A stretch of DNA of 53,963 nt from Nitrospira sp. UW-LDO-01 (GTDB lineage Bacteria; Nitrospirota; Nitrospiria; Nitrospirales; Nitrospiraceae), in assembly GCA_002254365.1 (NCBI GenBank), contig NIUT01000100.1:1-53963 (forward strand), given 5' to 3'. The stretch's first letter is position 1; every line of letters begins with the position of its first letter. Below, piece after piece: positions 1 through 9,325 of this stretch. A program made the position numbers and the translations under genes. The notes under the pieces were generated by a model that saw nothing but the letters and a program-made list of their open reading frames with translations, made no database searches and was not told the DNA's origin.

Positions 1-325
1 GGTCTTTCGGAATCAAGAATTCTCTGACCTGTCCCTCGATTTCGCCCTGCCTCCGTTCGAGCTCTGCCCGCTCCTCAAACGCCATTTTTTGCAACTCGCT
101 CCCTGCCGATGGGTCACTGAGGATCTGCACAGCATCGTCGAGCTGTCTGGCATTTTCATGATAGATCTCAAAGAGGGTCACGACCGGTTCGAGCTCCGTC
201 CGCTCCTTGCTCAACTTACGTAAGAGCGTCGGTTGGCTGACGACGGACGGATCCATGAGCTGATCAGTCAGCTCGTGAAATCGTGACGCGAGACTCTCCC
301 ACTTCTTGAGTAGTACGACTTCCAT
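1..325 (-). CDS. prfA: Peptide chain release factor 1, N-terminal part (truncated by window edge)
   Basis: About 108 codons are visible, starting at the ATG complementary to 323-325. The start reads MEVVLLKKWESLASRF and continues with the helical, charged N-terminal domain typical of RF1, including a segment reading LTDQLMDPSVV. The peptidyl-tRNA hydrolysis (GGQ) domain lies outside the window. RF1 recognises UAA and UAG stop codons. It follows rpmE on the same strand, a very common arrangement (rho-rpmE-prfA), but an intrinsic terminator lies between the two, so prfA may be partly uncoupled. Confidence 0.85.
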   Translation of the reverse strand, partial: MEVVLLKKWESLASRFHELTDQLMDPSVVSQPTLLRKLSKERTELEPVVTLFEIYHENARQLDDAVQILSDPSAGSELQKMAFEERAELERRQGEIEGQVREFLIPKD

Positions 326-351
326 TGTCCAGCCTATTCCCCATTGGTCAC

Positions 352-390
352 AAAAAAAGGACCCTGCTTCAAACACGAAGCAGGGTCCTT
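352..390 (-). terminator. Intrinsic terminator after rpmE
   Basis: A 14-bp perfect stem (357-370 with 377-390, loop AAACAC) sits 19 bp past the rpmE stop. Read on the minus strand it is followed by a T run complementary to 352-358. It also has T residues on the plus-strand side, so it could work in both directions. Confidence 0.85.
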
Positions 391-409
391 TTTCCAACGA
401 CGTGGTGCG

Positions 410-616
410 CTACTTGCCCTTCTTCGCGTACTTCTTCTTAAACCGCTCAACCCGCCCTTCCGTATCGACGATCTTCTGTGTTCCGGTGAAGAACGGATGA
501 CAATTAGAGCAAATATCGACGCTGATGTCACCGATCGTCGTGCGGGTCTTAAACGAATTCCCGCACGCGCAGTGAATGGTGGCCTCTCGATAGACTGGAT
601 GAATACCCTTCTGCAT
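410..616 (-). CDS. rpmE: 50S ribosomal protein L31
   Basis: A 68-residue L31 with the zinc-binding cysteine set: C16 and C18 (CAC) and C36 and C39 (CSNC), so it is the C+ zinc-containing form rather than the zinc-independent paralogue. The start MQKGIHPVY and the C-terminal basic tail ([11 protein letters not shown]) are typical. It lies 97 bp downstream of rho on the same strand. L31 bridges the two ribosomal subunits; C+ forms also act as a zinc reserve in other bacteria. Confidence 0.96.
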   Translation of the reverse strand: MQKGIHPVYREATIHCACGNSFKTRTTIGDISVDICSNCHPFFTGTQKIVDTEGRVERFKKKYAKKGK

Positions 617-713
617 GACCTGCGGCTCCTTACCGAAAGAATGACTAACTGTTTAAACTATATGCCAAGGCGTCACACTTTATCTGAAGACCCGACCAGA
701 TACAAGCGCATCC

Positions 714-1961
714 TTAACGATTCATGGACTGCAGAAACTCCTGGTTGTTTTTGGTTCCACCGATCTTATCCATAAGAAATTCCATCGCTTCCATCGTCCC
801 CAATGGGCTAAGAACCTTGCGCAGAATCCACATCTTGTTCAGTCTATCTTTGTCTACCAACAACTCTTCTTTCCTCGTCCCAGACTGACTGATATCAATC
901 GCCGGGAAGAGTCGCTTGTCGGCCAGACGACGATCCAAATGCACTTCCATGTTGCCGGTCCCTTTGAATTCCTCAAAAATGACGTCATCCATACGGCTAC
1001 CAGTATCAACCAACGCCGTCGCCATAATCGTCAAACTGCCGCCATTCTCAATATTTCGAGCTGCGCCAAAGAAACGTTTCGGCCGCTGCAACGCATTGGA
1101 ATCCAACCCACCTGAGAGCACCTTACCGCTAGGAGGCGCGATGGTATTGTAGGCCCGAGCAAGCCTCGTGATACTATCCAGCAAGATAACGACGTCTTTC
1201 TTGTGTTCGACCAGACGCTTGGCTTTCTCTAGCACCATTTCGGCAACCTGCGCATGCCGCTGAGCGGGTTCATCGAACGTGGAGCTGATAACCTCAGCCT
1301 TGACCTGGCGCTGCCAATCAGTCACCTCTTCCGGCCGTTCATCAATCAAGAGCACGATCAGCGTCACTTCCTTGTGGTTTTTGAGGATCGCGCGAGCAAT
1401 AGCCTGCAGCAACATCGTCTTCCCTGTACGAGGCGCAGCTACGATCAATCCACGTTGGCCCTTACCGATCGGAGTCGTCAAATCCATGACCCGAGTGCAG
1501 TATTCCTCTCGGTCAAATTCAAGATTGAGCCGTTCCTCTGGATACAATGGAGTTAGGTTGTCAAACAGGATCTTATCCCGTGCAACCTCAGGATCTTCGT
1601 AGTTAACCTTTTCCACCTTGAGCAACGCAAAATATCGTTCACTCTCTTTAGGAGGACGGATTTGCCCCGAGACGATGTCACCGGTACGAAGATTAAACCG
1701 CCGAATCTGCGACGGAGAGATATAAATATCGTCAGGCCCGGGGAGATAATTCGAATCGGGCGCCCGAAGAAAGCCGAACCCGTCAGGTAATGTTTCTAAT
1801 ACACCCTCTCCAAAGACCACCCCATTCTTTTCAGTTTGGGCCTGCAGGATCGCAAAAATAAGCTCCTGCTTTCTTAAGTTGGCAGCTCCTTCAATCTTCA
1901 GCTCTCTCGCCACATCATTCAGATCGGCGATGGATTTCTGCTTCAGTTCGGCAAGATGCAT
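714..1961 (-). CDS. rho: Transcription termination factor Rho
   Basis: Hexameric RNA-dependent ATPase. From N to C: Rho N-terminal helical domain ([14 protein letters not shown]), cold-shock-like RNA-binding domain (DGFGFLR, about residues 60-65), then the RecA-like ATPase with P-loop APRTGKT at about residues 176-182 and the DERPEEVTD segment. Two starts have good ribosome binding sites: ATG at 1961 (AGGGGGGAAG upstream) and ATG at 1985 (GAGAGGAG upstream). I chose 1961 because the family normally begins with M-x-L-x-E-L-K; starting at 1985 adds eight residues. It is followed by rpmE and prfA. Confidence 0.95.
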   Translation of the reverse strand: MHLAELKQKSIADLNDVARELKIEGAANLRKQELIFAILQAQTEKNGVVFGEGVLETLPDGFGFLRAPDSNYLPGPDDIYISPSQIRRFNLRTGDIVSGQIRPPKESERYFALLKVEKVNYEDPEVARDKILFDNLTPLYPEERLNLEFDREEYCTRVMDLTTPIGKGQRGLIVAAPRTGKTMLLQAIARAILKNHKEVTLIVLLIDERPEEVTDWQRQVKAEVISSTFDEPAQRHAQVAEMVLEKAKRLVEHKKDVVILLDSITRLARAYNTIAPPSGKVLSGGLDSNALQRPKRFFGAARNIENGGSLTIMATALVDTGSRMDDVIFEEFKGTGNMEVHLDRRLADKRLFPAIDISQSGTRKEELLVDKDRLNKMWILRKVLSPLGTMEAMEFLMDKIGGTKNNQEFLQSMNR

Positions 1962-2451
1962 TACTTCCCCCCTAGCTACTGACATACGACTCCTCTCGAG
2001 CCTTAGCTCGGTTATCGTTTAATGGAAAAATTCGCGCAACCTGATTTGGGCCATGCAAACGTGTTTTTGTCTTTGTGTAATCTGCCTGGGTCTTGAGTCT
2101 GTTTTGGGTGGAAAACTTGGGGAAGTCGGCTCACTACTCGTGATGGAAGAATACCGTCGCTGTTACTCTCATGCAATACAAATCAGACGTTGTTATTCAT
2201 TAGTACAGCTGAACTCCACCACACCGAACACCGCTTAGGATTTAAATCGAGACAGGTTCCTGAAATGAACTATTCGATGGAGAGAATCAGCAAACCAAAA
2301 TTCTACTCAGATCATACCTATGCACCCTCTACTTGTCAACTGGCGTCTAGAATTTTTCGCCGGATACGCACGTCAACATTTTTCAACAGGCCGTTCACCC
2401 TGGGTTGTTCATAAGATCAGAAGTATGTTACACAGAAATTAGGGCTACCTT
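1962..2451. other. Intergenic region between rho and the DUF2203 gene
   Basis: About 490 bp between divergent genes, so it should hold promoters for both. I see no convincing sigma70 box pair, RNA gene or repeat. Short open frames here have no ribosome binding site and no recognisable product. Confidence 0.4.
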
Positions 2452-2874
2452 ATGGCACATGGAGAAAACGAGATCACTCCGGAGCGGGTCTTCTCCCTAT
2501 CAGAGGCGAATCACCTGATCCCTCAACTACAGAAACACCTCTCGACTGTTCAAGAAGGGAAAGAGGTACTCGTAAGAACCCGAGAGGAAGTGAGCAGGGC
2601 TTCTGCCAACGCGGTCTTTGGAGGCGGCACAGCGGTAGGGGGACCGTATGTAAAAAGCCTTCTGGACATCAGCACCCATCTCCAAGCCATCCATGAGCTA
2701 GGCATCGTTGTAAAGGACATTGACCTGGGGCTCTGCGACTTCCCACATATTCGGGAGGGCCGAGTCGTCTATCTGTGCTGGAAACTGGGTGAAAAAGAAG
2801 TCCGCTGGTGGCATGAGGTTGCCAACGGCTATAAAGATCGTCGTCCCATCGAAGAAGATCCGTCCGAAATCTGA
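2452..2874 (+). CDS. DUF2203 family protein
   Basis: A 140-residue cytosolic protein with the DUF2203 pattern: FSLSEANHLIPQL near the N-terminus, a central coiled-coil helix, then VKDIDLGLCDFP, a VYLCWKLGE strand and WWHEVANGYKDRRPI near the C-terminus. The function of the family is unknown. The next gene (YciI-like) starts 26 bp after its stop on the same strand, so the two are probably cotranscribed. Confidence 0.85.
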   Translation: MAHGENEITPERVFSLSEANHLIPQLQKHLSTVQEGKEVLVRTREEVSRASANAVFGGGTAVGGPYVKSLLDISTHLQAIHELGIVVKDIDLGLCDFPHIREGRVVYLCWKLGEKEVRWWHEVANGYKDRRPIEEDPSEI

Positions 2875-2900
2875 AATTCTTTGTGCCCCTCCTGATCATT

Positions 2901-3182
2901 ATGAAATTCGTCATCATTGGGTATGATGGGCCGGACGGAGAAGCAAAGCGGAAAGTGCATCGTGCCGCCCATCTCCTTAACCTCGAACAGCTTGATAAAC
3001 AAGGGCGTGTGATCCTCGCTGGGCCTCTGGCCGATAAGACGGGAAGCTTACTTGTTTTAGAATTTGACTCGAGGGAGGATGCTGAGGAATTCGCGCGACA
3101 GGATCCCTATACCATTCACGGCGTGTTCGAACGCGTTGAAATTCATCCATTTACGCAGATTTTCCCAACTCCGCACAAATAA
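2901..3182 (+). CDS. YciI-like (YCII domain) protein
   Basis: A small ferredoxin-like-fold protein starting MKFVIIGYDGPDG. It has the family's HLLNLEQL helix, the GRVILAGPLAD strand-turn and an acidic EFDSREDAEEFARQDPY segment close to the YciI signature. Members are often muconolactone-isomerase-like dimers, and no substrate can be named from sequence. ATG at 2901 is chosen over GTG at 2883 because the family begins directly with the first beta strand. No clear ribosome binding site is seen, so translational coupling to the DUF2203 gene is plausible. Confidence 0.8.
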   Translation: MKFVIIGYDGPDGEAKRKVHRAAHLLNLEQLDKQGRVILAGPLADKTGSLLVLEFDSREDAEEFARQDPYTIHGVFERVEIHPFTQIFPTPHK

Positions 3183-3275
3183 TCCTCCTTAGCAGGATAC
3201 TTCCCCAAATTGCCCCCCCGCCTTCCCCTTTTGGGTGCATTGTCTGGGTGCACGGTCAAGCGATATAGTTTGCGC

Positions 3276-4601
3276 ATGAATTTTCATCGGCTACGGAGCC
3301 TAGCTTCCCTCATCACCATCCTCCTACTAGCGTGGCCCCATCCCGCATCCGCCCTGGAAACAGCTGTCGTAGCCGAAGCACATTATGTGATGGGAGATAG
3401 CGACACCCTTGCTGCAGCAGAGGAGCGGGTACTCCAACGGGCCCAACGTCAGGCAGTGGAGGAAGCTGGGCTGTATATCGAATCTACTTTCCTAGATAGA
3501 GAAAAAACCGAAGCCGGCGGGAGCGTCCAGATAAGCTCGTTGGAGATTCGAACCATCGCCGGAGCGATCACAAAAACTGAAATTCTTGAGTCTCGTCGCA
3601 CCTTCGTAAATGACCGCCCTAATTTGCACGTCAGGATCCGCGCAATCATCGATCTGGACAGCCTACAGGCAGCGGTTCGAAAATGGCATTTGGAACAGCG
3701 CCTTACAGAACACTATCGTCGCCTTCAAAAAGAGAACGCCTCTCTCAGGACCCAGATTGAAACCCTCAGAGCCTTACCATCGGGGGTGCGAACCCTCACG
3801 GTCGAACCGGTAAGCCATAACACTAGACCTCAAGCGCAAGCTCGAACTTTTCTCAAGAAAGCGATGATGATTCAAGATCTCCCTCTAAAACTCGAGTTGA
3901 CCTCGCGAGCAGCTGTGCTAGACCCTAAATTTGTCGATCCGCTTATCCTGCGCGGTCAGACCTACCTGCGCCTCGCATCTGTTGCCCATTCGAACAAGAA
4001 AAGGCTAAGCGAATATTCAGAGTATGTCGACAGTGCCCGAATGGATTTTGACCGTGCACTCCTTATAGACCCCCACAACATCTGGGCCCTTCTTGGAGAA
4101 GGTGATGTCTATACCTGGCTGAATCGACCCCAGGAAGCCATACTGGTGTTTGAGCAAGCACTGGAATTGGCCCCTTTCTTTGATCTTGCACGGCTCCGGC
4201 TGATTGCCCTGTATACTGCTGAGGCCAAAAAACTAGTAGCTCTTAGACAATGGTCCCCCGCCCTTTCTGTCTTACAAAAATGCCTCCCACCCCACCTACA
4301 CGAGAGCTGGATTCCCTACCAAAAGGAATCATATTTTCTCAGAAGCACAATCTATCAACAGTTGAAGCAGCCAATCCTTGCAATCGAGGATCTCAGTATC
4401 ATCCTAAGGGTTGACCCATCAGATAAACACGCCTTGGAGGCAAGGGCGCAACTCTACCAAGATTCGATGCTTGGACATTCTGCTAAAAACGACCTCTCAC
4501 AAGCCTGCAAGCTTGGATCAATCCTGGCCTGCAATCAACTTCCTATAGACAACATTTCTGAGGCGGATGATTCTTCACTCCCTAGGAGTGCAGCACCTTA
4601 G
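3276..4601 (+). CDS. Secreted TPR-repeat protein
   Basis: About 441 residues from the ATG at 3276, chosen because it begins a signal peptide (MNFHRLRSLASLITILLLAW, cleavage likely after PASA). A longer form from 3210 would hide that signal. The mature N-terminus (AAAEERVLQRAQRQAVEEAG) resembles the domain seen in FlgO/LPP20-type secreted proteins. A short coiled coil around residues 145-165 follows, then at least three tetratricopeptide-like units (for example the FDRALLIDPHN unit). It probably acts as a periplasmic scaffold; no partner can be named. A non-coding stretch of about 270 bp follows before the oxidoreductase operon. Confidence 0.75.
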   Translation: MNFHRLRSLASLITILLLAWPHPASALETAVVAEAHYVMGDSDTLAAAEERVLQRAQRQAVEEAGLYIESTFLDREKTEAGGSVQISSLEIRTIAGAITKTEILESRRTFVNDRPNLHVRIRAIIDLDSLQAAVRKWHLEQRLTEHYRRLQKENASLRTQIETLRALPSGVRTLTVEPVSHNTRPQAQARTFLKKAMMIQDLPLKLELTSRAAVLDPKFVDPLILRGQTYLRLASVAHSNKKRLSEYSEYVDSARMDFDRALLIDPHNIWALLGEGDVYTWLNRPQEAILVFEQALELAPFFDLARLRLIALYTAEAKKLVALRQWSPALSVLQKCLPPHLHESWIPYQKESYFLRSTIYQQLKQPILAIEDLSIILRVDPSDKHALEARAQLYQDSMLGHSAKNDLSQACKLGSILACNQLPIDNISEADDSSLPRSAAP

Positions 4602-4869
4602 TACTCTCGCTGAACCTTCGTTGACAATCTAAACAATCGACACCTATAATTAAACGCCCTCGCTGGTGTATGTGCCTTCCGAAGTTATGACTTAAGGGGC
4701 AAAGGACCTAAGTTATATAACCAACTAGTGCCCCGAAAGTTCCTTCGCGTGGGGCTTCTGTGGTCTTGCAGAGGGTGAGAAAAGAGCTTAAAGTGCTCAA
4801 GCGAACCACGTGCATAAAAAATGGCATTTCTTTCATAAACCTTTATTTTTATTCGGAGTGTAGGTTGCG

Positions 4870-5505
4870 ATGAGTGACTATCGTGTGCTCCCAGGCCCCG
4901 AACACTTTCTTCCCCCGGCTGCAGCAAGTATGGGAATTCGCTTGCCCAATCCAGGAGAAGCTCATATCAATGGTGTCATCACTTCAGAAGATAAGGCCTA
5001 TGAAGAGGCTGCTCGCCAATTTTTGATGGCCAAGGTTCCAACTGTCTTCCCAGGGCCACTCGTTCTCTGGGCGTGGAATGAGAAGGCTGCGAAGAAAGCT
5101 ACGGCTGTTCGTCATCTCTTCAATACCCTGAAGGAATGCGTTCAGCCTGGGCAAAAACCGATGCTGATTCCTATGCCCGACTATCGTCCTAAGTATCCCA
5201 AGATCAATCCAGAGGTTGAGATCAACCCGAATCACCCGAATTTGACAATCTGGCATAATAAAATTGATTGTTGCATGTTCATCGGCGTCCATTGCCACCA
5301 GGCCAATCTCTCACTGAAGATCATTCGTGGTGGCACCTCTTGCTATACCATTGCCATGTGTGCCCAGGCAGGTCATGAAGATGCAATGCTCTCATTCCGT
5401 GATGCCTCGGTCGAGAAGATTATGAGATTGGCCGATACTGTAAAACGATTGAAAGGGACGGTCCAACCACGGCTGACATCAGCCAAGAATGGGGCTTCAA
5501 GTTAA
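4870..5505 (+). CDS. 2-oxoacid:ferredoxin oxidoreductase, epsilon-type subunit
   Basis: First gene of a five-gene operon, 211 residues, with ribosome binding site GGAG 9-10 bp before the ATG. It contains CCMFIGVHCHQANLSLKIIR and a CYTIAMCAQAGHED segment with conserved-looking Cys and His. It is not one of the four classical subunits. Its position next to alpha, beta, gamma and delta genes suggests the epsilon subunit of a five-subunit enzyme like those of Hydrogenobacter. Homologues have, as I recall, also been labelled carbon monoxide dehydrogenase beta-like. The subunit assignment is by context; the catalytic role is unknown. Confidence 0.65.
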   Translation: MSDYRVLPGPEHFLPPAAASMGIRLPNPGEAHINGVITSEDKAYEEAARQFLMAKVPTVFPGPLVLWAWNEKAAKKATAVRHLFNTLKECVQPGQKPMLIPMPDYRPKYPKINPEVEINPNHPNLTIWHNKIDCCMFIGVHCHQANLSLKIIRGGTSCYTIAMCAQAGHEDAMLSFRDASVEKIMRLADTVKRLKGTVQPRLTSAKNGASS

Positions 5506-5545
5506 CTACTTGCCCCTGTGAGCGTATGACAAGGAGGCTGAACTT

Positions 5546-6757
5546 ATGGCAGATACACACTCAATCATTGGAACCAAGAATAAAAAAGGCCAGACCTATA
5601 CCGATACCTGGAAAATGATGAACGAGGCGCCGCGGACGCCTTCCTTCTATACAGGCAGCGAGGTCATCAAAGAAGCCATCCGTCGGGCAAGCTGCGATGT
5701 CATGATTGCCTACCCAATCACCCCACAGAGTGAAGCCGCCGCATTAATCGGCGAATTATTCGCCGAAGGCTATATCGGAGACTACTTCCGCGGAGAGAGC
5801 GAGTTTGCCGTGATGTCACAATGTGCAGGAGCTGCATTCGGTGGAGCCCGCGTGTTTACAACGACAGCAGGCCCTGGCACCATGCGCGCCATGGAAAATT
5901 TTCCGATGTGGTCCGGCGCCAGGTTGCCGATTCAAATGATTGTGACGTGTCGGGGGATCAACTCACCCCTGTCAATTCAACCCGATACGCTTGAAATTGC
6001 GTATCTGTTGAATACTGGCATGTTGGTGTGGCATGCGGAGACTGCTCAAGACTTTTTTGATTGGATTTTGAAGGGGTACATCGTGTCTGAAGAGCCCGAT
6101 GTCCATCTCCCACTCGCGCTCTGTTGTGATGGATTTTTTGTGACGCATACAAAGGACGTAGTGAATCTCACACCAGCCGACATGTGCCTTCCCCCTTATG
6201 ACCCCTATCGATCACCTGTGCCCTGTATGGATATGGAATGCCCTCCCGTACGCATGATGCGTGATCCGTTTGTGATGAAGAGCAACTACATCAGCTACGC
6301 AACACATGCCAGCTGGCAGCAGGAGATCTGGGCCGCTGTTGAACGTTCACGTAAACACACGATTCATTGGTTGAATGGCCTAGTCGATACGGAGAATACG
6401 GACGCAGATATCGTGATCGTGGCGTCAGGAACAGCTGTTTCACAGGGTCGAGAGGCCATCCGTATGCTGGAAGACGAAGGCGTGCGATGCGGGCTCGTAA
6501 AGGTGAAGTCATTACGTCCATGGCCCGAGGAAGAGATTCGACAGGCCACAAAGAACGCAAAGCACATCTTTGTACCGGAATTCAATGTGACCGGATGGCT
6601 AGCCAAAGAAATTCGCGCGACAGTTCCCAACTCCCAGCGTGTCCATGCCGGCCCGCACGTCTGCGGCGGAATGACCATGCCACCGGAAATTATCGTGTCT
6701 GAAATCAAGACCGCGCTAGGGATGAAAACCTTCTCCATGGCTGGTCGTGGAAGCTGA
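5546..6757 (+). CDS. porA: 2-oxoacid:ferredoxin oxidoreductase, alpha subunit
   Basis: A 403-residue alpha subunit. The pyrimidine-binding domain carries AYPITPQSEAAA (about residues 54-65) and a GESEFAVM motif; TTTAGPGTM follows. The C-terminal transketolase-like domain has DIVIVASGTAVSQGREA. The enzyme makes or breaks pyruvate or 2-oxoglutarate with CoA, CO2 and reduced ferredoxin. In an autotrophic Nitrospira it would run carboxylating in the reductive TCA cycle. Ribosome binding site AAGGAGG lies 10 bp before the ATG; the gap to the previous gene is 40 bp. Sequence alone does not settle pyruvate versus 2-oxoglutarate. Confidence 0.88.
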   Translation: MADTHSIIGTKNKKGQTYTDTWKMMNEAPRTPSFYTGSEVIKEAIRRASCDVMIAYPITPQSEAAALIGELFAEGYIGDYFRGESEFAVMSQCAGAAFGGARVFTTTAGPGTMRAMENFPMWSGARLPIQMIVTCRGINSPLSIQPDTLEIAYLLNTGMLVWHAETAQDFFDWILKGYIVSEEPDVHLPLALCCDGFFVTHTKDVVNLTPADMCLPPYDPYRSPVPCMDMECPPVRMMRDPFVMKSNYISYATHASWQQEIWAAVERSRKHTIHWLNGLVDTENTDADIVIVASGTAVSQGREAIRMLEDEGVRCGLVKVKSLRPWPEEEIRQATKNAKHIFVPEFNVTGWLAKEIRATVPNSQRVHAGPHVCGGMTMPPEIIVSEIKTALGMKTFSMAGRGS

Positions 6758-6810
6758 GATCCTTGAAATTCGAACCTGTGCGCCCTAACAAGCGATACTG
6801 AGGAGGATAT

Positions 6811-7719
6811 ATGAGTAAAGAGCGTATACAAATTTCCGAAGCCCTGTACGACATCATGCCGTCGGACTATCAAGACCTTGTGAAGAGTGCGACCTATGGC
6901 AAAGAAGATCGTGGCTGGAAAGATATTGGAACCTCAAAAGAGCTGATTGAACAGCACTCGCTATGTGCTGGCTGTCCAGAATCTATGGCCTTCCGATACA
7001 TTTTAGCTTCACTGCCGAACCCGGAAGATACGGTCATGGTCGGCTCAACTGGCTGTACCAGTTTGGTCTTCCCGATGGTTGCCGTTCATAACATCCATTC
7101 GCTGTTCGGCAATCAGAATGCAATCGCATCCGGCCTGAAGCGTGCGCTCGGTGTTCGATTCCCAGGCAGAGTCAAGGATGTCGTAGTCCTTGCCGGTGAC
7201 GGAGCCACGGTCGACATCGGCCTGGATATGACCTTACAGGCCTGGTTCCGGCAGGAAAAGTTCACCACCATCTGCTTTGACAACGAACTCTACGCCAACA
7301 CTGGTGGCCAGGAAAGCGGACTCATGCAAAAGGGATTCGTCGCAAAGATGGCGCCGGTTGGTAAGTTATTCGATAAGGTACGCTTGCCCGAGATTGCCCG
7401 CGAGTCCGGCTGCCATTATGTCGTCAATTGCACGGTCAGCAAGCCATCGCTCGTCGAAAAAGTCATCCGAAATGCAGTGCATGTCGCCCGAGAAATCGGC
7501 CCGACCTATCTGCAGCTTTATACGCCATGCATTCTTGAAATTGGCAAGAACAGCATGGAGGGGTTACAGGAAATGCGTGATTCGGAAAAGCCAACTGAAC
7601 GGTTTGCGTACAAGGAGTACATCAGCGAACCAGCTAAACAATTACTAGCAGAATTGGCAGCCAAGGATAAAGAACGGAAAGCCGCCGCCAAGCAGCTAGC
7701 AGGACAAGCATCCGCATAG
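6811..7719 (+). CDS. porB: 2-oxoacid:ferredoxin oxidoreductase, beta subunit (TPP-binding)
   Basis: A 302-residue thiamine-pyrophosphate subunit. It has the N-terminal LCAGCPESMAFR segment whose two cysteines help bind a [4Fe-4S] cluster, GSTGCTSLV, the TPP/Mg motif AGDGATVDIGLDM and the FDNELYANTGGQESG segment at the end of that motif. A strong ribosome binding site (GAGGAGG) precedes the ATG. It follows the alpha gene by 53 bp and precedes gamma by 18 bp. The cofactor residues expected for activity are present. Confidence 0.88.
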   Translation: MSKERIQISEALYDIMPSDYQDLVKSATYGKEDRGWKDIGTSKELIEQHSLCAGCPESMAFRYILASLPNPEDTVMVGSTGCTSLVFPMVAVHNIHSLFGNQNAIASGLKRALGVRFPGRVKDVVVLAGDGATVDIGLDMTLQAWFRQEKFTTICFDNELYANTGGQESGLMQKGFVAKMAPVGKLFDKVRLPEIARESGCHYVVNCTVSKPSLVEKVIRNAVHVAREIGPTYLQLYTPCILEIGKNSMEGLQEMRDSEKPTERFAYKEYISEPAKQLLAELAAKDKERKAAAKQLAGQASA

Positions 7720-7737
7720 TTTAGACCGGAGGCAGAC

Positions 7738-8445
7738 ATGATTAAGAGACGATTGAATATCCGGATGTCAGGCTTGGGCGGACAGGGTGCAGTTACAGCA
7801 GCACATGTCTTGGCCATGGCTGCGAACCGAGATGGTAAGTTCTCCATATCCAACCCGTTTTTCGGCGCCGAGAAGCGCATGGCGCCAGCAGAGAGCTATT
7901 GCCGCATTGGCATTGAGAGGATCTATGACCGTGGTGAGTTGGTGTTCCCGGATGTCATTCAGGTTTTTCATCCTCAAGTTATCACCATGGGGAAAAGTTA
8001 CACCATGCCATTTTACTCAGGTGTAAAGGAAGGCGGCGTCGTCATCATCAATTCCGCACAGCCGTTACTATCCAATGAGGATGTGGATCGGCTCAAGGAC
8101 TTGAACGTCGCCGTGTTTTACATCGCTGGTACCGAGTTGGCTATTGAGGTGGCTGGCACCGAGCTGTCAACGAATATGGCGATGATCGGTTCTGTCTCCG
8201 GCATTACGAAATGTGTCTCAATGGAGGCCCTCGACGGTGCGCTTCAGGAGCGGTTTGGAAAGAAATTTGTGGCCTCCGGAGGAACCGCCTCCTTAGACGA
8301 AGCCATCAAGAAGAAATTCGCCAAGAAGGAAATGCTGTTAGCCAAGAACTTGGCCACTGTTAAAGCAGCCTATGAAATCGCCAGTGAATGGGCTGACAAG
8401 AACAAGATCGAGCTTCGCGTCGGCGATCCGGCCGTCGCAGCGTAA
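7738..8445 (+). CDS. porG: 2-oxoacid:ferredoxin oxidoreductase, gamma subunit
   Basis: A 235-residue gamma subunit. It starts with the family motif IRMSGLGGQGAVTAAHVLAM, followed by a PFFGAEKRMAPAESYCRI segment. The C-terminus is longer than in many gamma subunits and rich in Lys and Ala. The ATG is preceded by CCGGAGG. Gamma completes the catalytic core with alpha and beta; the delta ferredoxin gene starts 18 bp later. Confidence 0.85.
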   Translation: MIKRRLNIRMSGLGGQGAVTAAHVLAMAANRDGKFSISNPFFGAEKRMAPAESYCRIGIERIYDRGELVFPDVIQVFHPQVITMGKSYTMPFYSGVKEGGVVIINSAQPLLSNEDVDRLKDLNVAVFYIAGTELAIEVAGTELSTNMAMIGSVSGITKCVSMEALDGALQERFGKKFVASGGTASLDEAIKKKFAKKEMLLAKNLATVKAAYEIASEWADKNKIELRVGDPAVAA

Positions 8446-8463
8446 GAGAAGGAATTACATTGC

Positions 8464-8742
8464 ATGTATAACGTCGCGCAAGTCATCGATGAAAAGTGCA
8501 CGGCAAAAAAGGGTTGCCGGCTGTGTATCATGTACTGTCCTGAGGCAAACTGTCTGGACTTAAACTCCAACAAGATGGTGGCGGAAGTCGTCATCGACCG
8601 CTGTAAAGGTTGTGAACTCTGCGTCATCGTATGTGATGCAGCCAAGCACTTCGCCATCACCATGCAGGCCGTCAGTGCCACAGGCCAACTGATGACCAAA
8701 AAAGGTGAATCTGCAGCGTTAGGACAAGCCTACCAGGGCTGA
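8464..8742 (+). CDS. porD: 2-oxoacid:ferredoxin oxidoreductase, delta subunit (2[4Fe-4S] ferredoxin)
   Basis: A 92-residue ferredoxin-like subunit with two cluster motifs. The first is irregular, CTAKKGCRLCIMYCPEANC, and the second canonical, CKGCELCVIVC. It should pass electrons between the TPP site and external ferredoxin. The ribosome binding site is AAGGAA. It is the last gene of the operon: an intrinsic terminator begins 20 bp after the stop codon. Confidence 0.87.
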   Translation: MYNVAQVIDEKCTAKKGCRLCIMYCPEANCLDLNSNKMVAEVVIDRCKGCELCVIVCDAAKHFAITMQAVSATGQLMTKKGESAALGQAYQG

Positions 8743-8762
8743 GCGATATTGAGTTGAATTCC

Positions 8763-8794
8763 AAAACCCCATAGCGCTGACGCTATGGGGTTTT
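8763..8794 (+). terminator. Intrinsic terminator of the oxidoreductase operon
   Basis: A 10-bp perfect GC-rich stem (CCCCATAGCG with CGCTATGGGG, loop CTGA), flanked by four A and five T residues. It lies 20 bp after the delta-subunit stop codon. Confidence 0.92.
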
Positions 8795-8820
8795 TCATTG
8801 GTGGCCCGTAAGGTACCTAC

Positions 8821-9090
8821 ATGGAACATGAAGATAACGTAATCAACGAACTTCTGAGAGAGATTGCCGGACTGATTAATGAGTACCCTCGAGCTATTGA
8901 GCGTAGAGCAGCGGTACTGGATGCCACAGGTAAAGACCCTGATCTTGTCGAAAAGCTAGTCAAGGCAGCTGACACCATGCGAGACAGTGGAAATCTCTAC
9001 CTCACGTGGGCAAAACACTATGCGGCATTGGCGGAGGGCAATACAGATGCCTCCTCAGATGAAGACGAGACCGAGGACTTTGACATTTAA
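8821..9090 (+). CDS. Small acidic hypothetical protein
   Basis: An 89-residue protein, unrecognised. It is predicted mostly helical, with an acidic low-complexity tail (SSDEDETEDFDI). The ATG is preceded by a weak AAGG. It sits between the oxidoreductase terminator and tRNA-Asn. Coding status rests on its compositional regularity and lack of overlap with other genes; no function can be given. Confidence 0.6.
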   Translation: MEHEDNVINELLREIAGLINEYPRAIERRAAVLDATGKDPDLVEKLVKAADTMRDSGNLYLTWAKHYAALAEGNTDASSDEDETEDFDI

Positions 9091-9153
9091 AAAATCTCCC
9101 TATTCCACAAAAAGTTTTGCTAAAATACGCCCCTCATTGAATGACACTTCTGT

Positions 9154-9229
9154 TCCCCGGTAGCTCAGTTGGTAGAGCAGCCGGCTGTTAACCGGCTGGT
9201 CGCAGGTTCGAGTCCTGCCCGGGGAGCCA
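9154..9229 (+). tRNA. tRNA-Asn (anticodon GTT)
   Basis: A complete cloverleaf: acceptor TCCCCGG paired with CCGGGGA, D arm GCTC/GAGC, anticodon stem GCCGG/CCGGC with loop CTGTTAA (anticodon GTT at 9187-9189), T arm GCAGG-TTCGAGT-CCTGC, discriminator G and an encoded CCA. Confidence 0.97.
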
Positions 9230-9325
9230 ACGCTTCTTTTTTACTATAAACTGTCAGGCAAGTTGCCACCCTCATCAGAATAACGACAGATCTGCCTGTT
9301 CTTCTTTCGCTTCACTGGAAGCCCA

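Noticed and set aside
9080..9126. TTGACA (9080-9085) and TAAAAT (9121-9126) as a promoter for tRNA-Asn
   Set aside because: The spacing is 35 bp, far too long for a sigma70 promoter. TAAAAT may still be a -10 box, but no -35 fits.
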